20,207 bases of DNA. Source: JAIEPT01 sp038217425. Lineage in GTDB: Bacteria > Planctomycetota > Planctomycetia > Gemmatales > Gemmataceae. How positions within the stretch are numbered: position 1 is the first letter of the stretch; each line of letters starts with the position of its first letter. Made by a program: the position numbers and the translations under genes. This document shows positions 1 through 6,908 of the stretch, in pieces. The stretch is from the NCBI GenBank assembly GCA_038217425.1, contig JBBQPM010000123.1, positions 1 to 20,207 on the forward strand, written 5' to 3'. A model generated the notes under the pieces. The model was not told where the DNA came from, did not search any database, and worked only from the letters and a program-made list of their open reading frames with translations.

Positions 1-1744
1 CGTATCGCTTCATCCCCAGCTCGACCCGTGCCCCGGCGCCCGCGTCGAGCACCACCTCCACCCAACGACCATTCACCGCGACCGACTTGCCGCCGAGCTT
101 CGCCGTCGTGATCTGATGTTCGCCGTAGCTCCCCGCCTGCACGATCACGCGCCGAGTTTCCAGCGGATTCGTGTTCACCAGCGTCACCGTCGTCTCGTCG
201 TCGCCCAGTTTTTCCACGAGCGCCGCCACGTCCGCGGGGAGCCCGGGCCGACGCTTTTCGGGATCGAAGTAACGCAGTCGGCTGTGCAACACCAGCGTCC
301 GGTTGTAATGGTGGATGCCCCCCATCGCGAGCCGGACGAGGTTGGCGACCACCGCGGGGTTGAACTTCATCGGATCGTCGGCCAGCCGAGTGTCGGGAGT
401 CGTCTCGTCCTTGCGCATCCCCTCCGCTTTCGTTCGCAGCGATTCGAGGTCGGCGCGCAGGGCCCGTTCCGGATACGTCGGATCCTTCCCCTGTAGAAAC
501 GCGATCCACCCGGATTGCGGCAACCGATCGAGGTCGGTCTGCTTCATCGACCAGTACCAGATCTCCTCGGCTCCATGGCTGTACTTCTCGGGTTTGAAGT
601 TGTACCACCCCTTGGGACCGAACATGGTCGGGTAGGTCATTTTGCCCCCGTCCAACTTGCCCTGGGCATTAATGCGGTCGATCATCTTACGCCAGGGATC
701 GAGCCAGCGGTCGTCGCCGGTGAGGAGATACGCGTTGCCGAAGCCGGCGAGGCCCAGGGCATGGGTGTTGCGGTGGACGAGTTGTCCGTCGTGCGGGGCG
801 ACGACGCTGAAGGCCCAGCCGTAGACGCCGCCGTACCAGATGGTGACCTTGCCGTCGAGGTCGACCTTGGTCGGCAGGATGCCGTCGTTGTCGAGCAGGC
901 GTTGCCGCCAGGCGCCGACGTAGTCGAGGATCCAGTCCTTGTACTTGGCGTCGCCGGTCGCCGCGAAGGCGGTGAAGGGGAGCGACGTGGCGAGGAGGTT
1001 TTGCGGATGATCGCCGACGATGTCGTTGTAGTCCTTGAAGTGCTCGAGCATTTCTTCGTAGCTCTGCTCGTGATGTCCTGGCTTGAAGCGGTTCTTGATC
1101 TCGATCGGGTCGCCCGCCCAGTCGAGCGCCGTCGCCCTGCGCAGGAGCGGTCCGCGGCTGCCGTTGAACATGCTGCGGATGATCTTGTGCTGGGCGTCGT
1201 AGTTGAGGGCGCCCGGATCTTCGTTGAGATAGAAGCCCGCGAAGCGCCTGGCCCGCTGCACGAACTGCGCGTCGTGCGGATGCGAGAGTCCTTGCATTTG
1301 AAAGACGGTCAGCCCTTCCGCGTGGTGCAACCAATCGAACATGACGGGGAATTCTTTGAAGTACATGCCGTCCTTGGCGAACGGCACCTTCGTCGTCTTG
1401 GCGAGCGTGTATTGCCGGAGATGCCCTTCCCAGGCCTTCAGGTAAAGTTTGCGGACTTCGTCGGCGCCCCCCAGGGCGTGGAGAATGGGCCAATTGTTGC
1501 AGTTCTCGATGGCGTCGTCGGGCCCGTCGTCGCCGCCCCAGCGTTCGGCGCAGAGGAGCCAGCCGCGCTCGTCGAAGTATTTGCCGTAAAAGTTCTGACA
1601 CGCCTCGGAGCTTGCCTTGAGCACTTGCCGCTGCAACAGTGCCCAGGCGGGCGGGCTCATCGGGGTTTGGATTCGGAGCGATTTCTCCTGGGCGCTGGCA
1701 AGGCCCGGAATGCAGACGAGGCAAGCGAGAGCGAAGCGGTTCAT
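1..1744 (-). CDS. Secreted (alpha/alpha)-toroid-like protein, C-terminus cut by window edge
   Basis: The frame is open from the ATG at 1744 to the left edge (581 codons visible, no stop), so the C-terminus is missing. The N-terminus MNRFALACLVCIPGLASAQ is a clear Sec signal peptide, with likely cleavage after ALASA, so the protein is exported. The body is rich in Trp, Tyr, His and Asp, with helical-hairpin-like stretches (for example WGGDDGPDDAIENCNNWP, DWLHHAEGL, HRNTHALGLAGFGNAYLLTGDDRW). The last visible ~70 residues look like a beta-sandwich (TTVTLVNTNPLETRRVIVQ). This layout resembles six-hairpin glycosidases or polysaccharide lyases, but I see no diagnostic catalytic motif, so the enzyme class is inferred. 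An AGGG lies about 9 nt before the ATG and could serve as ribosome binding site. The gene follows the glycan operon after 146 bp with its own candidate promoter, which would suit degradation or trimming of a polysaccharide. Confidence 0.75.
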   Translation of the reverse strand, partial: MNRFALACLVCIPGLASAQEKSLRIQTPMSPPAWALLQRQVLKASSEACQNFYGKYFDERGWLLCAERWGGDDGPDDAIENCNNWPILHALGGADEVRKLYLKAWEGHLRQYTLAKTTKVPFAKDGMYFKEFPVMFDWLHHAEGLTVFQMQGLSHPHDAQFVQRARRFAGFYLNEDPGALNYDAQHKIIRSMFNGSRGPLLRRATALDWAGDPIEIKNRFKPGHHEQSYEEMLEHFKDYNDIVGDHPQNLLATSLPFTAFAATGDAKYKDWILDYVGAWRQRLLDNDGILPTKVDLDGKVTIWYGGVYGWAFSVVAPHDGQLVHRNTHALGLAGFGNAYLLTGDDRWLDPWRKMIDRINAQGKLDGGKMTYPTMFGPKGWYNFKPEKYSHGAEEIWYWSMKQTDLDRLPQSGWIAFLQGKDPTYPERALRADLESLRTKAEGMRKDETTPDTRLADDPMKFNPAVVANLVRLAMGGIHHYNRTLVLHSRLRYFDPEKRRPGLPADVAALVEKLGDDETTVTLVNTNPLETRRVIVQAGSYGEHQITTAKLGGKSVAVNGRWVEVVLDAGAGARVELGMKRY

Positions 1745-1777
1745 GGCTCACGACCCTGGTTCAGGCGGCACAGCGGG

Positions 1778-1795
1778 CCGGCGCGTCGGCGCCGG
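1778..1795. repeat. Perfect inverted repeat in the leader of the secreted protein gene
   Basis: CCGGCGC (1778-1784), a 4-nt loop GTCG, then GCGCCGG (1789-1795) form a perfect 7-bp all-GC hairpin. It sits between the deacetylase-like gene's stop (1891) and the start at 1744, downstream of the candidate -10 element at 1833-1838. It could be a weak terminator for the operon or a 5' leader structure. No T-run follows it on the minus strand, so a classical intrinsic terminator is not supported. Confidence 0.45.
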
Positions 1796-1832
1796 TCAAG
1801 ATTTCGAGCATTCGCTCGGTTCGCCAGGACCA

Positions 1833-1861
1833 AGTATATCGACGCGCCCGAGCAATACCAG
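1833..1861 (-). promoter_or_regulatory. Candidate promoter for the secreted protein gene
   Basis: On the minus strand TATACT (1838 to 1833) is a good -10 word in an otherwise GC-rich 146-bp gap. A weak -35 (CTGGTA, 1861 to 1856) lies 17 nt upstream. The surroundings, GGCGCGTCGATATACTTGG, resemble the candidate promoter at 11660-11688. The predicted leader is about 80 nt long and contains the 1778-1795 hairpin. Confidence 0.35.
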
Positions 1862-1890
1862 CGGCACGAGGGCGCGTAGGGCGTGCGTAC

Positions 1891-3408
1891 TCAGGGGCCG
1901 GTCGTTTTTGTCCAAGCCGATTCCTCGGCGAAGGTCTCGCCTTTCCAGCGCACCGCCAGGCGCGGACCCGCGCACGAATCGGTCTCGACGATCAACGCCC
2001 AGTGTGCGTCCCGGCTGAGCTGCGTTCGAGTGCGTCGGCGGATGAAGTCGAAGTGCTCTTCGAGATTGGGCCGCCAAACGCGCCCCGACTGCGCGAGCGT
2101 TTCCAAAAGCGTCCGGTGCGCCGCGAGCCGGGCGGCCTCGCTCGCCCAGCCGTACTGATAGCGTGCGGAGAATGGATGATCGAGATAGCCGAAGACGGCT
2201 CGGGCCTGGCAGTGGTGGTGTAAACTTTCGGAGTAATTCGCGGGACAGTCGCCATGCAGCATGCATTGCTGGCTGTGGGTGACGAATCCCGCGCGGGCGC
2301 CGGGAACCTGGCCGGAACGTCCGAGCAACATCTCGGGATCGTTGGCGAGGATGCCGGCGACGACGCCGTCGTAGTGCTCGGCCAGCGCCTGCACTGCGTA
2401 GTCGGGATTCTGATGAAACGGCGACACGACGTAGCGCACCGGCCGACCGACGACGCCTTCGAGGAACTGCCGCGACTGCATGGCCTCGGCGCGCGCCGTG
2501 GCGAAAGCGCCGCCCCAGTTCGGAAAATGGTGCACGGAATGCGACGCGATGGACCCGCCGGCGTCCAGCACGTCTGCGAGCAGCCGACGTTCTTCGCCGC
2601 CGATGGGCTGGTCGGTCTTGATCGCCAACGTCAGCGGCATGCCGATCGATGCGTAGAGTTCGAAGACAGGGCGAGCGGCAACGATCGCCTCGTCGCAATC
2701 GAGCCGCGCGGTCGCCGCCGCGTCATAGCCCGCAGGGAGTTCGTCCAGGTACGGAAAGCAGGACAGGTCGGGTCGATAGTCTCCCAGGAAGGCCTCGACC
2801 AGCCGCCATTCGAGGCTGTCGATCGGTCCGACGGCGCGGTTGATGAACAGGCACGCGGCATCGGCCGTTTCGTGCAGGCCGGAGTAGACCAACCCATCGA
2901 GCCCGGCGAGCACGGTCATCCCCGTGCTCCGCCACTTTCCCGCCAGGCTCCACACGCTGCCGTCCAGCGGGATTCGGCCGAAGCCGAGATTGTTCCACTC
3001 CTGGGCGAAATCGAAACGGCACAGGGCGCGTTGACGCAGCGGCACGACGGCGGCGAGCGGATGCGCGTCGTCGTAGCGGATGCTCAAACGCGATGCGCCG
3101 AACGGCTCGGCGTCGGCGTCGCCCGGTTCCAGCGGTTCGGCGCTCGGTTGCAAGCCGAGACGCGGCGCCAGCGCTTCGTCGAGTCGGCCCAGGAGAATGA
3201 CCTTGCGGCCTGAGCGCAACAGGTCGTCCCACTGCGACGCGAACGAACGGTTGGGATGTATGACGACGACGCCGTCGGGCGCGTCGGATAACTCCGCGGG
3301 GCACAGGCGCACGACCTGACGCGCGGAGAACGAACGCGCGAGTGCGGCAGCGACGAGATCCCCGGCGGCGCGGTCTTGCGGTTCGTGGACGACGGCGATG
3401 ACCATCAT
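1891..3408 (-). CDS. NodB-type polysaccharide deacetylase-like protein
   Basis: This 505-residue protein has a NodB-homology (carbohydrate esterase 4) core in its second half. The metal-binding Asp motif is LDCDE (D237, D239), the His motif is SHSVHH (H290 and H294, pattern HSxxH), and VSPFHQNPDYA (about 328-338) fits the following catalytic-loop motif. The family removes N- or O-acetyl groups from polysaccharides. The first ~220 residues are an unassigned N-terminal domain, which makes the protein longer than a minimal deacetylase. No signal peptide is seen, so it may act in the cytoplasm on a precursor. I chose the ATG at 3408 because its ATGA overlaps the stop of the CapK-like gene, showing translational coupling. 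An upstream in-frame extension would run Arg-rich into that gene. It is the last gene of the four-gene minus-strand operon. Substrate unknown. Confidence 0.8.
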   Translation of the reverse strand: MMVIAVVHEPQDRAAGDLVAAALARSFSARQVVRLCPAELSDAPDGVVVIHPNRSFASQWDDLLRSGRKVILLGRLDEALAPRLGLQPSAEPLEPGDADAEPFGASRLSIRYDDAHPLAAVVPLRQRALCRFDFAQEWNNLGFGRIPLDGSVWSLAGKWRSTGMTVLAGLDGLVYSGLHETADAACLFINRAVGPIDSLEWRLVEAFLGDYRPDLSCFPYLDELPAGYDAAATARLDCDEAIVAARPVFELYASIGMPLTLAIKTDQPIGGEERRLLADVLDAGGSIASHSVHHFPNWGGAFATARAEAMQSRQFLEGVVGRPVRYVVSPFHQNPDYAVQALAEHYDGVVAGILANDPEMLLGRSGQVPGARAGFVTHSQQCMLHGDCPANYSESLHHHCQARAVFGYLDHPFSARYQYGWASEAARLAAHRTLLETLAQSGRVWRPNLEEHFDFIRRRTRTQLSRDAHWALIVETDSCAGPRLAVRWKGETFAEESAWTKTTGP

Positions 3409-4712
3409 GCCGCCCGGGGAACGAGGTGGCGAAACTTGCCGTGCTCGCCGGACCGCTGGAGCTGCGCGAGTTCGACGAACTCGACTTCGACGTGGTGCTG
3501 CCACCACTCCGCGCAGGCGCTCAGAATCTCAGATTGGCGTGAATCGTCGCTCACGGCCAGACGCAGCAGCAGGCGACCGTCGGCGCGTTCCTGGCACTGG
3601 AATTCGTCGATGCCGCCGAGCCGATCGAGCACATCCTGCAAATAATGCGTCGGCGTGCGTTTGCCCGCCAGACGCACGACGTCGTGCACCCGGCCCCGCA
3701 GATCGCGCAGCACGAACCCGCCCGCCTCCTCGGCGAGCTGCGCGAGGTCGCCGGTGCGGTAGCGGATGAGCGGCATGGCGGGGTTGAGCAAGCCCGTCAG
3801 GACGAGTTCGTCGCCGAGTTCCGAAGGCGCCGACTCGGGCCAAACGATGGCGTCGAACACGTGTAACGGCGCGCCGTAACATGGCTGCGTTTGATGCGCG
3901 ACGACGCCGAACTCTGCGGAGCCGTAGCGATTGAAAACCCGGCAGCCCAACGCCGACGCGATTGCCTGCGTTTGCACTTGGGTGAGCGTCTCGCCGGCCG
4001 ACTCGAACGCCTGTACGGCGCAGTCCGCGGTTTCGCCCGTGCGCTGGAGATATCTGGCAAGGGCGTAGACCGTCGACGGATGCCCCTGCAGCAGGAACGG
4101 GCGGGTGCGGCGCAGGAACGCCCAGATCTTTTCGAGGTCCGCGTCCTCGAACGCGTCCGTTTCCAGATTTCGACGATTGAGAACCGTCGCCTTGAACCAT
4201 TCACGCACGCGGTCGCGCCAGGGGAAATGGCGCGGAAAGCGCGACGACAGATGCACTTCGCGGCCGTACGACGTTTTCCCGGTCCACTCCAACGCCAGGC
4301 GATTGACAGCGGCGGTCCAGTCGAGGGCCTCGTGCGAATAATAGACGCTCGTAGAAGGCCCCGTCGAGCCGCCGGTCTTGCGCAGATGCAGGCCCCCCGG
4401 AGCACAGCGTTCATCGAGCAGGCGAACGCCTTCGGCGCGGAGGATATCCTTGGTGAGGTACGGCAATTCAGCGAGACGATGCGGATTAGCCGAGAAGCCG
4501 ATCCTGGCGAACAGATCGCGGTAGTAGGGGACATGGCGGCCCGCATGTTCCAGCGTCTGCGTGAGCCGATGTTGAGCAAGCGCCCGGCGCTCGTGCCAGG
4601 GGAGCGTGACGTGCCGACGAAGATCGATGAGTTTCGTGCCGATCGCCCGGCCCAGCCAACGCTCGGCGAGCGGTTGCAACCACGCGGCGCACCTTCCGGC
4701 CAGCAAGTTCAT
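3405..4712 (-). CDS. PaaK/CapK-like adenylate-forming enzyme (phenylacetate-CoA ligase family)
   Basis: This 435-residue protein matches the PaaK/CapK/coenzyme F390 synthetase family in length and motif order. It has a phosphate-binding loop TGGSTGPS (113-120), a mid-domain NRYGSAEFG (261-269) in the adenine/acyl-pocket position, IRYRTGD (316-322), and the hinge-proximal RGRVHDVV (339-346). Family members activate a carboxylate with ATP. Homologues named CapK sit in capsule and exopolysaccharide clusters, where their exact substrate is mostly undefined. Here the gene lies between a GT4 glycosyltransferase and a deacetylase-like gene, with 4-bp ATGA overlaps on both sides, so a role in activating an acyl or amino-acid-type substituent of a glycan is reasonable but inferred. 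The start at 4712 is fixed by the overlap with the upstream stop. The family call is firm, the substrate open. Confidence 0.88.
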   Translation of the reverse strand: MNLLAGRCAAWLQPLAERWLGRAIGTKLIDLRRHVTLPWHERRALAQHRLTQTLEHAGRHVPYYRDLFARIGFSANPHRLAELPYLTKDILRAEGVRLLDERCAPGGLHLRKTGGSTGPSTSVYYSHEALDWTAAVNRLALEWTGKTSYGREVHLSSRFPRHFPWRDRVREWFKATVLNRRNLETDAFEDADLEKIWAFLRRTRPFLLQGHPSTVYALARYLQRTGETADCAVQAFESAGETLTQVQTQAIASALGCRVFNRYGSAEFGVVAHQTQPCYGAPLHVFDAIVWPESAPSELGDELVLTGLLNPAMPLIRYRTGDLAQLAEEAGGFVLRDLRGRVHDVVRLAGKRTPTHYLQDVLDRLGGIDEFQCQERADGRLLLRLAVSDDSRQSEILSACAEWWQHHVEVEFVELAQLQRSGEHGKFRHLVPRAA

Positions 4713-5692
4713 GGCGCCCTCTGGGCGAGCATCTGTTCGTACGCGCCAAGGAGTTGCCGGGCGGTCCGGTCCCAGGAATACTTCGCGGCCAAGTGTTTGC
4801 CGAGCTCCGGTCGGGCGGGACGCTCCAGCGCGCCGAGGACCGCCTGGCGAATGTTCGCTTCATCGCCCGGATCGACATAGTCGGCGCCGGAGCCGAAGTA
4901 TTCGCGCGTCGAGCCGACCTGAGTGATGACGACCCTGGCGCCCTGCGCCGCCGCTTCCAGCGCCGCCAGGCCCGGCGTCTCGAGCGTGCTCGGCAATGCG
5001 AAAACCGAGCACGCCCGATAGGCTGATCGGTGCAGGTCGCTGCCATGTTCCACCGGACCGACGTGGCGCAGAAAATCGCCCCCTTCGCGCCGGCACGCTT
5101 GCCAGTAAGCGACGTCGCGAATTCGGCCCGCGATCACCAACGGCAACTCCAGTCCGCGCAGCGCACGCACCAGCGCCAGCTGATTCTTCCGCGGCTCGAC
5201 ATTGGCGACGTTCAGCACGAAACGCCCCTCAATGCCGAAACGACGACGAAACAATTCCCCGTCCGCCGGCTCCGCGAAGACGGGTTCCACGCCGTTATGC
5301 GTCACGTGAAACTTCTCCCGCGGTACGCCGAAATGCTCGGCGAGTTGCTCGGCCTCGGCACGCGAGTTGGGCAGGACGGCATCGCACAGGCGAAGCACAC
5401 TACGAATTTCATCCATGGGATAATTCGGGATTCCCGCGGGGGTGAGCCATAGAATCGGCGAAACCACGAGCGGCAGACCGCGGCGCTGGACATGGCTGCA
5501 AAAGTTCATCGAGCCGCCTTGCACCGAGAAGTAATGCACGAGGTCGACGGCATCGAACTGCGGCTGCCAGGGATCGAAGAGGAGGACTTGGACGCCCGCG
5601 CGCTGGAGTGCCGAGCGCGAGTGCAGGAGCTGCACCTCGCCGCCGCCGGGGCAGTCGAAAGCGACTGGATAGGTGTTAAACAGCACGCGCAT
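4709..5692 (-). CDS. GT4-family glycosyltransferase (GT-B fold)
   Basis: This 327-residue protein has the GT4 layout. The N-terminal domain has a Gly-rich loop PGGGEVQ (15-21). The start of the donor domain is LNVANVEPRKNQ (160-171), with the phosphate-contacting Arg-Lys pair. The nucleotide-sugar motif LETPGLAALEAAAQGARVV contains the E-x7-E pair E238/E246. GT4 enzymes are retaining transferases that move a sugar from an NDP-sugar to a glycan acceptor at the inner face of the membrane. I chose the ATG at 5692 (MRVLFNTYP), a typical GT4 first beta strand. A TTG at 5707 would add only RRRC-like residues. The start overlaps the end of the upstream GT4 gene by 17 bp, and the stop overlaps the CapK-like start by 4 bp. 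Donor and acceptor cannot be told from sequence. Confidence 0.88.
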   Translation of the reverse strand: MRVLFNTYPVAFDCPGGGEVQLLHSRSALQRAGVQVLLFDPWQPQFDAVDLVHYFSVQGGSMNFCSHVQRRGLPLVVSPILWLTPAGIPNYPMDEIRSVLRLCDAVLPNSRAEAEQLAEHFGVPREKFHVTHNGVEPVFAEPADGELFRRRFGIEGRFVLNVANVEPRKNQLALVRALRGLELPLVIAGRIRDVAYWQACRREGGDFLRHVGPVEHGSDLHRSAYRACSVFALPSTLETPGLAALEAAAQGARVVITQVGSTREYFGSGADYVDPGDEANIRQAVLGALERPARPELGKHLAAKYSWDRTARQLLGAYEQMLAQRAP

Positions 5693-6794
5693 GCATCGCC
5701 TCCGCAATCATGTCCCAGATCGGCGCGCCGTTCGCGCGTTGCTCGATTTCGACGAGTCGCCGACGCTGCCTCGCGACGATCGTTCGGATGCCGTCGCGAT
5801 CGTCGAGCGTTGTTGCCATGTCGCGTGCCATCGTCGGGAAGTCTTTCGCGCCATACGTGCGTCCCGCTCCGCCGAGCGTTTCGCAGACGGCTTCCTCGGC
5901 AAACGCGAAGATCGGCAAATCGAAGTGCATCGCCTCGGCAAGCGGCACGCAAAAGCCCTCGTGTTCCGTCATCGTGACGAACGCGGATGCTCGCTGGTAG
6001 ACGGTCTTGAGTTGGCCATCGCTCAGGGTGTCGAGAATGTGCACGCGCGCGCGGACGGAGGTCGGCAGCTGTCGCAACCGTTCGTGGATGAACTCCTCGT
6101 AGCGCGGCAACTTCGCCCAGCCGGCCAGGAGCAACGCCGAGTCGGCCGTGAAATGCTCGAACAAGCTCAGAAGATCTTCGACCTTCTTCTGCGGTACCAT
6201 TCGGCCCACGCTCAAAAGCAGCGTCCGCGACTCGGGGAGATCGACCGGTTCCGCGGCCAACCGGCGCCAGCGCGCGACGTCGAGCATCGGCGGACAGACG
6301 CCGAGACGTTTCGGCACGACATGGTTCGTCAGCGTCTGCAACTCGCGCAGCGACTTGGCCGAGTTTGCGCACAGCCCGTCCCAGCGGTCGAAATCCCGCA
6401 TCTGCTCGAGGCACGTTTGGTAGCCCGCTTCGTATAGTTCGTCGAAAGGACGCAGAAAACGCGTCGGCGTCAGGTTGTGAAAGTAGATCCACTTCGCACA
6501 GGGGAGCGCCGTCGCCGTCGGGAACGATTCGTCGAACGTTGAATAGTGAAAAATTAGTAGATCATGCGGACGGACGGCGCCTTCGAGTTGCTCGATCGGC
6601 AGATCTTCGAGGTCGGGATCGGCGCGCAGGGCGTAGACGTCGCAAGGGATGCCGAAGGCGCGGAAGAGTTGCCGCATGCCGAGGACGGCGCCGCCCACGC
6701 CGTCGCGGCAGCGCACTTCCTGGGCCGCGACGTGGATACGGGCTCCCTGAGGCCAGACGAATGTCGGCGCCGCGAAGGCGATCGGCTCATCCAT
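5676..6794 (-). CDS. GT4-family glycosyltransferase, first gene of the minus-strand glycan operon
   Basis: This 372-residue protein has GT-B/GT4 features: YFHNLTP (104-110) in the acceptor domain, LLLSVGRMVPQKK (192-204) at the start of the donor domain with conserved Arg and Lys, and TEHEGFCVPLAEAMH holding the E-x7-E pair E279/E287. It is a retaining glycosyltransferase, probably cytoplasmic or loosely membrane-bound. A GVGG loop (32-35) near the N-terminus fits the family's Gly-rich loop. The ATG at 6794 starts MDEPIAFAAP. A GGAG lies about 15 nt upstream, a weak ribosome binding site as is common in planctomycetes. It heads a run of four overlapping genes (5676-6794, 4709-5692, 3405-4712, 1891-3408) and is divergent from the plus-strand glycosyltransferase run, with a 110-bp shared promoter space. 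Sugar specificity is unknown. Confidence 0.88.
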   Translation of the reverse strand: MDEPIAFAAPTFVWPQGARIHVAAQEVRCRDGVGGAVLGMRQLFRAFGIPCDVYALRADPDLEDLPIEQLEGAVRPHDLLIFHYSTFDESFPTATALPCAKWIYFHNLTPTRFLRPFDELYEAGYQTCLEQMRDFDRWDGLCANSAKSLRELQTLTNHVVPKRLGVCPPMLDVARWRRLAAEPVDLPESRTLLLSVGRMVPQKKVEDLLSLFEHFTADSALLLAGWAKLPRYEEFIHERLRQLPTSVRARVHILDTLSDGQLKTVYQRASAFVTMTEHEGFCVPLAEAMHFDLPIFAFAEEAVCETLGGAGRTYGAKDFPTMARDMATTLDDRDGIRTIVARQRRRLVEIEQRANGAPIWDMIAEAMHARAV

Positions 6795-6819
6795 GACGCG
6801 AACCTAAATCTCCGGACGG

Positions 6820-6847
6820 TTCACTTTCGTTAAGGAGATCGTATACC
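6820..6847 (+). promoter_or_regulatory. Candidate promoter for the plus-strand glycosyltransferase run
   Basis: TTCACT (6820-6825, 4/6 to the -35 consensus) and TATACC (6842-6847, 4/6 to -10) are separated by 16 nt. The stretch GGAGATCGTATAC (6834-6846) matches GGCGATCGTATAC on the minus strand at 11673-11661 in 12 of 13 bases. It lies in the only gap between two divergent operons. The predicted leader to the ATG at 6905 is about 50 nt. Confidence 0.4.
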
Positions 6848-6867
6848 TTATTTCAACATGAATGCAA
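6840..6867 (-). promoter_or_regulatory. Candidate divergent promoter for the minus-strand glycan operon
   Basis: On the minus strand TTGCAT (6867 to 6862) and TATACG (6845 to 6840) are 16 nt apart. The -10 shares the palindrome GTATAC (6841-6846) with the plus-strand candidate, so the two promoters would overlap back to back and compete for polymerase. The predicted leader to the ATG at 6794 is about 40 nt. Confidence 0.3.
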
Positions 6868-6908
6868 TGTCTCTTCCCGCTCCGTCCAGGAACAGATTCC
6901 GCTCATGA
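6858..6908 (+). CDS. Possible 16-codon leader ORF coupled to the two-domain glycosyltransferase
   Basis: An ATG at 6858 opens a short frame encoding MNAMSLPAPSRNRFRS. Its TGA (6906-6908) overlaps the ATG of the large glycosyltransferase gene (6905) in an ATGA arrangement, like the other gene junctions in this locus. The purine-rich AAGGAG at 6832-6837 is about 20 nt upstream, too far for a good ribosome binding site, and the candidate -10 word lies only about 10 nt upstream. It may be a coupling leader peptide or chance. Confidence 0.15.
   Translation: MNAMSLPAPSRNRFRS

Noticed and set aside
687..1751. Minus-strand frame of 354 codons overlapping the secreted protein gene
   Set aside because: Its product is extremely Arg/Pro-rich with no motif. 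The other minus-strand frame, starting at 1744 and open to the left edge, is clearly the coding one.
515..1879. Long plus-strand frame (454 codons) opposite the secreted protein gene
   Set aside because: It is antisense to a frame with a signal peptide and natural residue composition. Its own product is a low-complexity Val/Glu/Asp/Arg-rich string typical of the reverse strand of GC-rich genes.
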